Below the pieces are notes generated by a model. The model saw only the letters and a list, made by a program, of their open reading frames with translations, was not told the origin of the DNA and made no database searches. A stretch of 64,000 nucleotides of DNA. It comes from JAWPMT01 sp965267435. GTDB lineage: Bacteria > Bacteroidota > Bacteroidia > Cytophagales > Cyclobacteriaceae. Where the stretch lies: the NCBI GenBank assembly GCA_965267435.1, contig OZ253960.1:5208001-5272000 (forward strand), given 5' to 3'. This document shows positions 53,672 through 62,321 of the stretch, in pieces; position 1 is the first letter of the stretch, and each line of letters opens with the position of its first letter. The translations under genes were made by a program, and so were the position numbers.

Positions 53672-54635
53672 ATTTTGTAGACAAGTAAGCCTCCGGCTCT
53701 TTCTCAAACGCCACCTTGCAGCCATCGCAGCAGAAGTACACTTTTTCACCTTCATGCTCCAGCACATACTTGGCGGTGCTCTTCTGGACAGGAATCTTAC
53801 AGACCGGATTGATATACAGGTCTTCCATCTCCTGTTTGAGCTCAGCTACCTGCTCTGGTTCGTGCGTCCGCTTGTGCTCGATGATCTGTGCCAGTATGGA
53901 GATGGCCACCTCTTCTGCCGTCTTGGCTTTGATGTCCAGGCCTGCGGGTGTCTTGATTTTGACGAGCTCCTCGTGAGGCACACCTGACCGTTTCAATTCC
54001 ATGAATACTGAGTTGGCCTTTTTGTAGCTGGCGACAAAGGACAGGTAGCGAGGTTTGGACTCTATCGCCGCTCGTACGCTTGCTGCATCGTTTTCGCCTT
54101 GAGTACAGACTACAACGAAACTGCTGCTCAGGTTTTGGGAAGGTCCAAACTCCTTCAATGTCTTTACTGTAGCCTTGCCGAACATTTCGTCGTCCGCGAG
54201 GTCAGAAACGACCGTCAGGTCGAAACCAGCCACCTCGCCGATGGTACACAAGGCCTTCGCGATGTGCGATCGGCCGAATATCACGATTCTGGTCATAGGT
54301 AAGAGGGGCTCAATGTATACATCTACGGATCCACCGCTGGCGCAGGTCATTTTGTAGTTCTTGACGCCACTGATTTCGGGCATCTCCGTTTTGGGCTCGA
54401 TGCGAACGAGCCGGGGCGTGCCTTCTTCGATGCAGGCGAGGGCTTCCTTGATGATGATGCCCTTGGTACAGCCGCCGCCAATCCAGCCCTTCACAGCGCC
54501 GCTTTGGGTGATGATGGCTTTGTCACCGGGCTTTCCAGACGAGGGGGCGTCGCGCCGAACAACCATGGCGAGTGCTTTCGGCTCGTCCAGTTGCTGTCCT
54601 TCCTCGATTTCTTTGATGATAGATGAATTAAACAT
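53670..54635 (-). CDS. coxF: CoxF-like XdhC-family protein with C-terminal YHS domain
   Basis: This 321-residue fusion has an XdhC/CoxI N-terminal domain (GGGC56TKG; MTCASGGSVDVYIEPL), a Rossmann domain (RIVIFGRSHIAKAL, about 116-260), and a C-terminal YHS/TRASH-like domain at about 272-318: NPVCK with C279, then YFCCDGC with C302, C303 and C306. CoxF of Oligotropha is the XdhC-type maturation factor associated with completing the Mo-S-Cu centre. YHS domains are often metal binding. The fusion therefore suggests a role in copper handling during CoxL maturation. It is the last gene of the operon and overlaps coxE by 8 bases. Confidence 0.85.
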   Translation of the reverse strand: MFNSSIIKEIEEGQQLDEPKALAMVVRRDAPSSGKPGDKAIITQSGAVKGWIGGGCTKGIIIKEALACIEEGTPRLVRIEPKTEMPEISGVKNYKMTCASGGSVDVYIEPLLPMTRIVIFGRSHIAKALCTIGEVAGFDLTVVSDLADDEMFGKATVKTLKEFGPSQNLSSSFVVVCTQGENDAASVRAAIESKPRYLSFVASYKKANSVFMELKRSGVPHEELVKIKTPAGLDIKAKTAEEVAISILAQIIEHKRTHEPEQVAELKQEMEDLYINPVCKIPVQKSTAKYVLEHEGEKVYFCCDGCKVAFEKEPEAYLSTK

Positions 54636-55776
54636 CGCTCAAGATATTTTCAAGTTCCATTAAACTATGCAAGTTGTGCGCTGATTGAAAATTGTCGACG
54701 TGGGGCAATGCCGCTGACATGCCTTTTGCCAGAGGCTCGTAGCCCTGCATTCCCTTCAAGGGATTGAGCCATACTAATTTACTCGTGCGCAGCTTGATCT
54801 TCTGCACTTCCTGGCTCATTTTTTCGGGATCGCCATCATCCAGGCCATCGCTTAGTATCAGCGTAATGCTCCGTCCATTTAGCACGCGCTTCGCATATTC
54901 TTCATTGAATGCCTTGAGGCAGTCGCCTATTCTCGTTCCTCCCGACCAGCTACGGGCATAGCGGCTCATTTCCAACAGCGTTGCGCTCAACTGCTCCTGG
55001 CGCAGAAACTCCGTGATCCGCACCAGGTGCGTACTGAAAACGAAGGCCTCAATGTTCTTCAGATGCGACTTCAAAGACCACACAAAGCGGAGGAGATAGA
55101 AAGAGTACTTGTCCATCGACCCGCTGACGTCCAGCAAGATGATCAGCCGGTGCTTCTCCTTTTTTCGCTTCTGCCTTGTCAAATCAATAAGGTCCGAACC
55201 CCGTGAAAGGTTCCTGCGAATGGTATTGCGCAGGTCTACCTGCCCTTTGTTGGCGATCTGCAATCGTCGCTTCAGGCGATGATTGAGTTGCTGGAGGAGT
55301 TTGTGACTAAGCTGGTCCAGGAAATCGCTATCGATGGCCGCTACCTTCGAAAAATCCGTGTATTTGAGGGATTCGATTTTGCTGGCGCCGGTGACGCTAC
55401 TCGCTTCCTCGGTATTCTCCTTTTCCTCGCTGCCTTTGGGCTTGAAGCCCGCCATCACCAGTGACGACTTGGTCTTCTTGGTAATGTTCGTAGCGCCTTT
55501 CTGAGTGGTTTTATGCGCGTAGGAATGCTTTCGTTTGAGCCAGTAGACGTCGAAACACTTGTCAAATGTGCTATACTCTTCCGTGCAGGTACAATACAGT
55601 GACCTCAGGGAATAGCGAAAGGTCGAATCATCATTGATCATTCCGACGGAACCAGCCTCGATGGCCTCTTTTGTATGGCTGAGGCCTATTGAAAGTCCAC
55701 TTGCTCGGCACAATTCACTGAAGCCAACCATGGCTTCGGTCAGTGAACCGTGATGAGAATAGTGGACCAGACTCAT
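54628..55776 (-). CDS. coxE: CoxE-like VWA domain protein
   Basis: This 382-residue protein has a C-terminal von Willebrand A domain with the MIDAS motif DVSGS at 216-220 and SGGTRIGDCLKAF downstream. An N-terminal helical region with a lysine-rich linker precedes it. CoxE-type VWA proteins pair with a MoxR-type AAA ATPase (coxD, the next gene upstream) and are needed to assemble the CO dehydrogenase cluster, apparently at the copper step. It is separated from coxD by one base. Confidence 0.92.
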   Translation of the reverse strand: MSLVHYSHHGSLTEAMVGFSELCRASGLSIGLSHTKEAIEAGSVGMINDDSTFRYSLRSLYCTCTEEYSTFDKCFDVYWLKRKHSYAHKTTQKGATNITKKTKSSLVMAGFKPKGSEEKENTEEASSVTGASKIESLKYTDFSKVAAIDSDFLDQLSHKLLQQLNHRLKRRLQIANKGQVDLRNTIRRNLSRGSDLIDLTRQKRKKEKHRLIILLDVSGSMDKYSFYLLRFVWSLKSHLKNIEAFVFSTHLVRITEFLRQEQLSATLLEMSRYARSWSGGTRIGDCLKAFNEEYAKRVLNGRSITLILSDGLDDGDPEKMSQEVQKIKLRTSKLVWLNPLKGMQGYEPLAKGMSAALPHVDNFQSAHNLHSLMELENILSDV

Positions 55777-55777
55777 A

Positions 55778-56653
55778 TCAACTCGCTAAGTCCGACAATA
55801 GATTGCTCAGTTCCCCTTTGATGAGATCGATATCAGCGTTGGACTTGAGAATGCAACCGAGTGTTTTTTCTACTACCTCAGGGGAAAGCGCCTGCACCTG
55901 AAGCGTCAACAGCGCATTGGCCCAGTCGAGTGTTTCGGCAATACCCGGTGTCTTTTGCAGCTTGTGTTCGCGGACGCTCTCCACAAATCTTACAATTTCC
56001 TGAAGCAACTGCTCGTCGATATCGGGGTTGTGCTTTTTGAGGATTGCGTACTCCTTCTGAAAGGAAGGGAAGTCCACCCAGTGATAAAGACATCGTCTTT
56101 TAAGGGCGTCGCTGAGTTCTCTTGTACGATTGGATGTGAGGATCACGATCGGCCGATGCTTGGCCGCGATTGTGCCCATTTCGGGGATGCTGATCTGGAA
56201 ATCGGAAAGCAGTTCAAGCAGGAAGGCTTCGAATTCCTCGTCAGCTCTGTCTATTTCATCAATGAGCAGTACTGGTGGCTGCTCCGCGGTGATGGCTTGC
56301 AGTAGCGGTCGCTTCAGCAAATAGTCCTCCCCGAAGATGTGGTCTTCGATGTCCGAGGATGACGTATTGCTGTTTTCATTGATCTTGATAGACAGGAGTT
56401 GGCGCTGATAGTTCCATTCATAGACGGCATTGTTCACATCCAGCCCTTCATAACACTGCAATCTGATGAGTTCAGTGCTTTTATAAGCGGCCATGATTTT
56501 GGATGCTTCCGTTTTACCAACACCGGGAGGGCCCTCCAACAAAAGCGGCTTTCCCAATTTCATCATAAGCAACATCACCGTTGCCAACTCCTCTTCGACA
56601 ACATAACCAAGGCTGTCGAAGTCTTCGATCATGCGACCGACTTCGGGGATCAT
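55778..56653 (-). CDS. coxD: CoxD-like MoxR-family AAA+ ATPase
   Basis: This 291-residue ATPase has Walker A GPPGVGKT at 41-48, Walker B LLIDEIDRADEEF with D131-E132, and sensor-1 segment PIVILTSNRTRELSDALKRRC with arginine fingers. MoxR-type ATPases work as chaperones with VWA partners. In Oligotropha, CoxD is needed to insert the bridging sulfur into the Mo site. The gene follows coxG by 4 bases and precedes coxE by one base, so they are one translational block. Confidence 0.93.
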   Translation of the reverse strand: MIPEVGRMIEDFDSLGYVVEEELATVMLLMMKLGKPLLLEGPPGVGKTEASKIMAAYKSTELIRLQCYEGLDVNNAVYEWNYQRQLLSIKINENSNTSSSDIEDHIFGEDYLLKRPLLQAITAEQPPVLLIDEIDRADEEFEAFLLELLSDFQISIPEMGTIAAKHRPIVILTSNRTRELSDALKRRCLYHWVDFPSFQKEYAILKKHNPDIDEQLLQEIVRFVESVREHKLQKTPGIAETLDWANALLTLQVQALSPEVVEKTLGCILKSNADIDLIKGELSNLLSDLAS

Positions 56654-56657
56654 TGCT

Positions 56658-57188
56658 TTATGCTTCTTTCTTTTTGAAGATGCTCTTCACTGCACTTCCC
56701 ACCATGGCTCCGGCCTTCAGATTGTTGTCAAACTCTTCACCTTGCAATAGGGCGTTGAAGTTGTCGACAAACTGATCCATCAACTTGGCGGAAACGTCAT
56801 TGATCAAGCGTGACCCGAATTGTGCCAGAGTACCCTGGATGTTGACGACCATTTGGAAGTCGACGTTGGTACCGCCATCCTCTTCCTTGGCTACTCCATT
56901 CATGGTCATCTCCGCGTTCCCTTTTCCTTTCGAATCCAGTCCCTTGCCGATCAGCTTCATCTTGTGGCTGTCATTGTCCATCTCCTCGATAGTAATCATG
57001 CCATCATACTTGGCCTTTACCGGACCAAACTTCAAGGACACTTCGCCCTTGTAATTTTTGTCGTCTACCTGCTCGGTGATCGTAGCTCCTGGTACGCAGC
57101 TAGAGATCTCCATCGGATTGCTGAGGCTTGCCCACACCTTATCGATAGGCTCCTGCAGCGTGAAATTCTTATTGATTGTTGCTTCCAT
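56658..57188 (-). CDS. coxG: CoxG-like SRPBCC family protein
   Basis: This 176-residue protein has the START-like SRPBCC fold of CoxG: FTLQEPIDKVWASLSNPMEISSCVPGATITEQVDDKNYKGEVSLKFGPVKAKYDG, then a middle beta sheet, and a C-terminal helix. CoxG has been linked to membrane association and quinone delivery for CO dehydrogenase. Unlike some CoxG proteins there is no obvious C-terminal transmembrane tail; the end is basic (SIFKKKEA). It follows coxL by 76 bases with a hairpin in between, and precedes coxD by 4 bases. Confidence 0.88.
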   Translation of the reverse strand: MEATINKNFTLQEPIDKVWASLSNPMEISSCVPGATITEQVDDKNYKGEVSLKFGPVKAKYDGMITIEEMDNDSHKMKLIGKGLDSKGKGNAEMTMNGVAKEEDGGTNVDFQMVVNIQGTLAQFGSRLINDVSAKLMDQFVDNFNALLQGEEFDNNLKAGAMVGSAVKSIFKKKEA

Positions 57189-57209
57189 TATCTGTCGTTA
57201 TTAAAGAAG

Positions 57210-57242
57210 ACTGCCGATAATTATCAACTAACTATCGGCAGT
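57210..57242 (-). promoter_or_regulatory. Perfect 10-base-pair hairpin between coxL and coxG
   Basis: ACTGCCGATA (57210-57219) and TATCGGCAGT (57233-57242) are exact inverted repeats with a 13-base loop. The following minus-strand sequence has only a broken T run (CTTCTTTAATAA), so a partial terminator/attenuator or an RNA-stability stem-loop separating the structural from the accessory genes is the likely meaning. Confidence 0.6.
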
Positions 57243-57264
57243 ACTGTTTACCGTTTGTATTTAA

Positions 57265-59652
57265 TTAACCCTCGGCGATGTCCTTATCCAACACACCCAT
57301 GTCCTTCAACTTCTTGAAGATCTTGTAGGGCGTGATAGGGATATCCATGTGAGTAACGCCGTAAGGCTTCAAAGCATCCACAATGGCATTAGCGATAGCG
57401 GGAGGCGCTCCAACAGTCGGAGATTCTCCGATACCTTTCGCCCCGATAGGGTGGTGAGGTGATGGCGTCACAGTGTGGCCAGTCTCCCAGTTGGGTGATT
57501 CTACTGCCGTAGGTACCAGGTAATCCATCAATGTTCCGTTCAGGATGTTACCATCGTCGTCATAGATCAACTCCTCGTACATCGCAGGGGCCAAACCTTG
57601 GGTCAGACCACCATGTACCTGTCCTTGTGCCACCATCGGGTTGATGATATGTCCGGCATCATCAATGGCGACAAATCGACGTACTTTGATTTCAAAGGTC
57701 TCTTTGTCGATATCGACTACACAGATGTATGCTCCTGAAGGGAAAGTCAGGTTGGGAGGATCATAGTAATGAGTAGCCTCAAATCCTGCTTCCATGCCCT
57801 GAGGGTGATTGGTATAGGCAGCGAATACGAGCTCCTGAATGGTCTTGGCCTTCTCAGGTGCCCCTTTTACGAAGAACTTACCAGGCTCCCACTCGAGATC
57901 ATCCTCACTTACCTCCAACAAGTAAGCGGCAAGCTTGCGCGCCTTGTCTCTCAACTTGCGTGCGGCCATGGCTGCCGCAGCACCAGCTGTAGGAGTTGAT
58001 CGAGAGGCATAAGTACCTAATCCATAAGGAGCCGTATCGGTATCCCCTTCTTCTACCTGGATATCCTTTGCAGGGATACCGAGTTCCTCGGCGATAATCT
58101 GGGCGTAAGTCGTTTCGTGACCCTGGCCCTGAGATTTTGTTCCAAATCGAGCAATCGCCTTTCCAGTGGGGTGCACACGGATCTCCGCACTGTCAAACAT
58201 CTTGATGCCGAGGATGTCGAAGTCCTTCGATGGACCTGCACCAACGATCTCGGTAAATGTCGAGAGACCTATGCCCATCAACTCGCCATTCTTTCTCTTT
58301 TCCTGTTGCTCCTCACGAAGCTTGTCATACTCGACCGCCTTCATTGCGAGCTTCAGTCCAGCTTCATAGTCGCCGGAATCATATTCCCAACCAGTAGGTG
58401 ACTGATAAGGGAACTGTTCCTTCTTAATGAAATTGTCGAAGCGAACCTCTGCAGGATCTTTCTCGATTTCCAATGCATATCGATCAGTGATACGCTCGAT
58501 GGCATGGACAGCCTCTGTCACTCGGAAGGAGCATCGGTAGGCCACACCCCCCGGAGGTTTGTTGGTGTAAACTGCGTCAGCTTCCATGAAGGCGTTAGGG
58601 TAATCATAAGATCCGGTACCGATGGAGAACATACCGGTAGGGAACTTGGAAGGGTTCGCAGCAGCGTCGGTGTAACCGTGGTCTGCCAAAACCTTCATTC
58701 GCGTTGCCAGGATCTTTCCATCTTTCGTTCCTGCCATTTCAGCAGTGATGTGATAGTCTCTAGCGAATGAGTCCGCTTGCAGGTTTTCTGAGCGATCCTC
58801 GATCCACTTTACAGGTTTTCCGATGAGGAAGGATGCAGCAATCGCGATGACATACCCTGGGTAGACAGGTACTTTACCACCAAATCCGCCGCCAATATCT
58901 GGTGCGATAACGCGCACCTTTTCTTCAGTGATACCTACGTGGCCTGCTACCAATGCGATTACCGTTCGGATAGCGTGAGGCGCCTGCGTGGTCATGTACA
59001 TGGTGAGATGATTCTCCACCTTGTTGTAGTCCGCCACACATCCACATGTTTCGATGGACGAAACGTGAATTCGAGGGATGTGCATCTGCTCCTTCACCAC
59101 AACTTCGGCGTCGTTGAAGATCTTCTCCGTTTCCTCCTTCTGGCCTACTTCCCAGTGCCAGATATGGTTGTCCGTCTTTCCTTCCTTGTCTGTACGAAGG
59201 ACCGGGGCATCCGCATCCAGCGACTTGAATGGATCGACGACAGGCTTCATCACCTCATAGTCTACCTTCACTTTTTCCCGTGCATCGCGTGCGATGTATT
59301 TCTCCGTTGCAATGATGGCCGCTACTTCCTGCGCCTGGTACATCACAGTATCTGTTGGGAGTACCATCTGCGTATCAGACATGAGCGTAGGCATCCAGTG
59401 AAGGTTGTACTGCTCGAGGTCCTTACCGGTGACGACTGCAAGTACACCCGGAATGGCCAATGCCTCGGAGGCGTCTATGTTCTTGATCTTCGCATAAGCA
59501 TAGGGGCTGCGGACAATGTCCATGTACAGCGTTCCGGGTAGCTGAACGTCATCGACGTAGTTTCCTTTTCCATGAACGAAACGAGCATCTTCCTTTCGCT
59601 TCATGGAGTGGCCCATGCCGCTGATCTCCTTCGATGTTTTACATTGTATCAT
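57265..59652 (-). CDS. coxL: Aerobic carbon monoxide dehydrogenase large subunit, form I
   Basis: This 795-residue molybdenum hydroxylase oxidises CO to CO2 with water. It carries the active-site loop AYRCSFR at 371-377; C374 is the ligand of the copper in the Mo-S-Cu centre. Form II proteins have AYRGAGR instead. Other form I landmarks are TQAPHAIRTV, PDIGGGFGGKVPVYPG near 251 and the C-terminal GAKGIGESP with the catalytic E743. Length is close to the 809 residues of Oligotropha CoxL, and the N-terminal, middle and C-terminal segments all align in order with it from memory. Upstream coxS and coxM and downstream coxG-D-E-F make a full set. A purely xanthine- or aldehyde-oxidising role is very unlikely with this loop. 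Confidence 0.96.
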   Translation of the reverse strand: MIQCKTSKEISGMGHSMKRKEDARFVHGKGNYVDDVQLPGTLYMDIVRSPYAYAKIKNIDASEALAIPGVLAVVTGKDLEQYNLHWMPTLMSDTQMVLPTDTVMYQAQEVAAIIATEKYIARDAREKVKVDYEVMKPVVDPFKSLDADAPVLRTDKEGKTDNHIWHWEVGQKEETEKIFNDAEVVVKEQMHIPRIHVSSIETCGCVADYNKVENHLTMYMTTQAPHAIRTVIALVAGHVGITEEKVRVIAPDIGGGFGGKVPVYPGYVIAIAASFLIGKPVKWIEDRSENLQADSFARDYHITAEMAGTKDGKILATRMKVLADHGYTDAAANPSKFPTGMFSIGTGSYDYPNAFMEADAVYTNKPPGGVAYRCSFRVTEAVHAIERITDRYALEIEKDPAEVRFDNFIKKEQFPYQSPTGWEYDSGDYEAGLKLAMKAVEYDKLREEQQEKRKNGELMGIGLSTFTEIVGAGPSKDFDILGIKMFDSAEIRVHPTGKAIARFGTKSQGQGHETTYAQIIAEELGIPAKDIQVEEGDTDTAPYGLGTYASRSTPTAGAAAAMAARKLRDKARKLAAYLLEVSEDDLEWEPGKFFVKGAPEKAKTIQELVFAAYTNHPQGMEAGFEATHYYDPPNLTFPSGAYICVVDIDKETFEIKVRRFVAIDDAGHIINPMVAQGQVHGGLTQGLAPAMYEELIYDDDGNILNGTLMDYLVPTAVESPNWETGHTVTPSPHHPIGAKGIGESPTVGAPPAIANAIVDALKPYGVTHMDIPITPYKIFKKLKDMGVLDKDIAEG

Positions 59653-59676
59653 CTTATTTCGTCTTTCTCGTTTGGG

Positions 59677-60183
59677 TTATTCTACAAATTCAGGTTCGGT
59701 GCTAGGCGTTTCTTCGCCTCTCATTTTTGCGGCTGCGTACTGGATGGATTTCACGATATTATTATATCCTGTGCATCGGCAGAGATTGCCGGCGATGCCC
59801 CATCGGATTTCTTCCTCAGTCGGATTGGGATTCTTTTCTAACAATTCGACAGCCCGAAGCATCATACCAGGTGTGCAAAAGCCGCAATGCAATCCGTGAT
59901 TTTCATGGAAACCCTCTTGCAAGGGGTGCATGCCTTCAGCAGTGGCAAGGCCTTCTACTGTAGTGATCTCCTTGCCATTGGCCTGGACAGCGAGAATCGT
60001 ACAGGACTTGGCTGACTTGCCATCAATGAGAATTGTGCAGGCTCCACAGCTGGAAGAATCACATCCTATGTGCGTACCCGTCATATGCTGCTGCTCGCGA
60101 ATGAAGTGAACCAGCAATGTCCTAGGTTCTACTTCAGCGGTGACTTCCTCACCATTTATCTTCAGTGAAATAGATTTTTTCAT
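59677..60183 (-). CDS. coxS: CO dehydrogenase small (iron-sulfur) subunit
   Basis: This 168-residue protein holds two [2Fe-2S] clusters that pass electrons from Mo to FAD. The plant-type cluster ligands are C41, C46, C49 and C61; the second cluster ligands are C100, C103, C135 and C137 (CGFC...CRC). THIGCDSSSCGAC and GLHCGFCTPGM are typical of CoxS. Length is typical at 160-170. It sits 24 bases before coxL and 21 after coxM. Confidence 0.95.
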   Translation of the reverse strand: MKKSISLKINGEEVTAEVEPRTLLVHFIREQQHMTGTHIGCDSSSCGACTILIDGKSAKSCTILAVQANGKEITTVEGLATAEGMHPLQEGFHENHGLHCGFCTPGMMLRAVELLEKNPNPTEEEIRWGIAGNLCRCTGYNNIVKSIQYAAAKMRGEETPSTEPEFVE

Positions 60184-60204
60184 TCTTTCAATCAGTTTGA
60201 GGAA

Positions 60205-61074
60205 CTAACCGTTGGCTCGCTCCAAGGCTTTGTGAATCATTCTTTTAGTGAGGACGCCTATAATTCTGCGCTTGTAGTCTTCGTCGCCGCGTAAATCGGC
60301 GGAAGGGTTACAGTCTTCAGAGGCGCATTGAGCAGCTTTTGCAATGGCTTCATCGTCGACTTTGGTCCCAACAAGGGCTTCTTCCGATCGGGCAGCACGC
60401 ATGGGAGTCGGGTTGACGTTGGTCAGACCGATACCTGCATGAGTACAAGTGCCGCTATCATCAAGCACAAGCTGTACAGCGACGCCACCAGTGGCATAGT
60501 CGCCCACTTTGCGCTCAGTTTTGTGATAGGCATTACCCACCTTTCCTTGCATGACGGGAACGCGGATCTCGGTGAGGATCTCATTTTCTTCGACTGCCGT
60601 AGCATAGAAGCCATAGAAGAAATCGTCAATACCCACGGAGCGCTTGCCAGCCTTTCCGGTGATCTCCACTTCCGCATTCAAAGCGATCATTACCGCTGGT
60701 TGATCATTGGCAGCGTCGCCGTGTGCGAGGTTACCGCCGATTGTTCCAAAGTTCCGTACCTGAGGGTCGGCGATCAGCTTAGCAGCATCGTGAAAAATGG
60801 GAAACTTCGCCCCCACTTCTGCAGAATCTTCCAGCTGCATTTCGCGGGTCATGGCACCTATTCGAAGGTGGCCGTTTTCGAAGTTCGCGTAGGCCATCCC
60901 AGGGATGTTATTTAGATCGATGAGGTGCTCCGGTTCAGCAAACCGTAGTTTCATCATCGGTATGAGGCTATGGCCGCCGGCCAGAATTTTTGCCTCATCA
61001 CCTAGCTCCTCCAGGAGGTTCAGCGCCTCCTCTATCGTGGCAGGAGCCGAGTAGTCAAAGGATGAAGGAATCAT
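60205..61074 (-). CDS. coxM: CO dehydrogenase medium (FAD) subunit
   Basis: This 289-residue FAD-binding subunit has the two diagnostic FAD motifs: AGGHS at 32-36 and TIGGNLAHGDAAND at 111-124. The start MIPSSFDYSAPATIEEALNLL is normal for CoxM. Electrons leave the enzyme from this FAD to the quinone pool. It is the first structural gene of the operon; 164 bases separate it from the upstream beta-propeller gene. Confidence 0.95.
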   Translation of the reverse strand: MIPSSFDYSAPATIEEALNLLEELGDEAKILAGGHSLIPMMKLRFAEPEHLIDLNNIPGMAYANFENGHLRIGAMTREMQLEDSAEVGAKFPIFHDAAKLIADPQVRNFGTIGGNLAHGDAANDQPAVMIALNAEVEITGKAGKRSVGIDDFFYGFYATAVEENEILTEIRVPVMQGKVGNAYHKTERKVGDYATGGVAVQLVLDDSGTCTHAGIGLTNVNPTPMRAARSEEALVGTKVDDEAIAKAAQCASEDCNPSADLRGDEDYKRRIIGVLTKRMIHKALERANG

Positions 61075-61181
61075 AAATGAGCGTCTAGTTTGGGTTTAAT
61101 TTTTACATTTCTTTTAATGCGGTGGGATATCATTAACAGATTTTAAAAAGGGAGTGTTTGCAGGAGATTTGGCAGAAGGAT

Positions 61182-61200
61182 ATTTAGAATGGTTCTAAAT
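61182..61200 (-). promoter_or_regulatory. Perfect inverted repeat upstream of coxM (candidate operator)
   Basis: ATTTAGAA-TGG-TTCTAAAT is an 8-3-8 perfect palindrome 108 bases before the coxM start, in the 164-base gap. It is A/T-rich and not followed by a T tract on the minus strand, so an operator is more likely than a terminator. No TAnnTTTG box was found in this gap, so the promoter is not identified. Confidence 0.45.
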
Positions 61201-61238
61201 AGAATAGAATCTCTTCAGACTCCAAAGGAAAATCGCTA

Positions 61239-62321
61239 TTAGATGAGAACGACCGAATTAACTTTTGTGAGAGAGTGGTTGAGGAGCTCCCACCTGACAC
61301 TTCCTTCGTTTCTGTAGTACAGATTACCATTAGCGGTGCCGAAGATGAACAGGTCGTTGCGCTTGGCAAAAGACTGACGAAGGGCGATATCAAAACAGTT
61401 TTCCTGCGGTAGGCCATCGCTGTCGGGCAGCCACGTCTGACCGAAGTCTTCGGTCCGGAAGACCTGCAGTTGAAGACCCGGGGCAATTCGCTGCTCGTCG
61501 CTTTCGACGGGCATTACCCAGGCCTTGGCAGGATCGTCCTCATCGATCGCCAGGGCAAACCCATAATAGGGTATTCCGCCATTTACTGATACATCATGCC
61601 ATTGTCGTCCCTGATCCCTAGTGTAGAAAATGCCACAATGGTTCTGCTGCCATAGGGTATCGGGATCAGCAGGCGAGATCATGAGGCGGTGCGGATCGTG
61701 GCCCACTTCGACATTGGGGTTAGGGAGATAGGTCGCTACGAGACCATTGTTTCGAGCTTCCCAGTGGGCGCCTCCATCCGTTGTTTCAAAAACTCCTGCA
61801 CAACTAACCGCTATGTACAAGTGCTCCGAGTTTCGAGGGTCAATTTCTATCGAATGAATGAACGGGTGATCGCTGCCGGCGCCAAACCATTGCTCCTGCC
61901 GCTGGCGACTGGGGTGCTCCCATAGAGGACAACAAAGTTGAAACGTGGTGCCTCCGTCTTCGCTCTTGAAGAGACCGCCGGGTTCGGTGCCGAGCCATAG
62001 TACGTCGGGATTGTCTGCGCCACCATGTGACATACACCAGATTTGCTTGAGCTTAGCCCGGTTGCCATTCGGCAGCTCTTCGCCCTTGTAAGAGGGGAGA
62101 GAAGTCTCGTGCCAGGTCTGACCAAAGTCATCGGAGTAGTGAAGCTTCTGTCCCCAGTGCTTATGCGACACTCCTGCCCACCAGCGATCGTGGCGTTCGT
62201 CTGCATATGCCATGTTCACAGAGAACCCAACAAAATGGAGCTCTCGGAGTTCGGGTGCTTTATCCTCCGGAAAATCGTAGACAACAAGTCCTTTGGCTGT
62301 AGCTATGAGTGCGGTCTGCAC
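61239..62321 (-). CDS. Cytoplasmic Asp-box (BNR/sialidase-like) beta-propeller protein
   Basis: This 360-residue protein has five Asp-box motifs: SDDFGQTW at 63-70, SEDGGTTF at 120-127, TTDGGAHW at 180-187, TRDQGRQW at 234-241 and TEDFGQTW at 290-297, which place it in the BNR/sialidase-like propeller class. There is no signal peptide, so unlike most BNR proteins it is cytoplasmic. Catalytic sialidase residues are not evident, so true sialidase activity is doubtful. Its start shares one base with the stop of the MoaD-like gene, so the two are translationally coupled. Confidence 0.8.
   Translation of the reverse strand: MQTALIATAKGLVVYDFPEDKAPELRELHFVGFSVNMAYADERHDRWWAGVSHKHWGQKLHYSDDFGQTWHETSLPSYKGEELPNGNRAKLKQIWCMSHGGADNPDVLWLGTEPGGLFKSEDGGTTFQLCCPLWEHPSRQRQEQWFGAGSDHPFIHSIEIDPRNSEHLYIAVSCAGVFETTDGGAHWEARNNGLVATYLPNPNVEVGHDPHRLMISPADPDTLWQQNHCGIFYTRDQGRQWHDVSVNGGIPYYGFALAIDEDDPAKAWVMPVESDEQRIAPGLQLQVFRTEDFGQTWLPDSDGLPQENCFDIALRQSFAKRNDLFIFGTANGNLYYRNEGSVRWELLNHSLTKVNSVVLI

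Noticed and set aside
57265..59652. Form II CoxL or aldehyde/xanthine oxidase identity
   Set aside because: The active-site loop is AYRCSFR, not AYRGAGR, and other form I segments are present, so form I is preferred.
61075..61238. Sigma-54 promoter upstream of coxM
   Set aside because: TTGGCAG and TTTGCAGG-like pieces occur but not at the required GG-N10-GC spacing, so no sigma-54 site is claimed.
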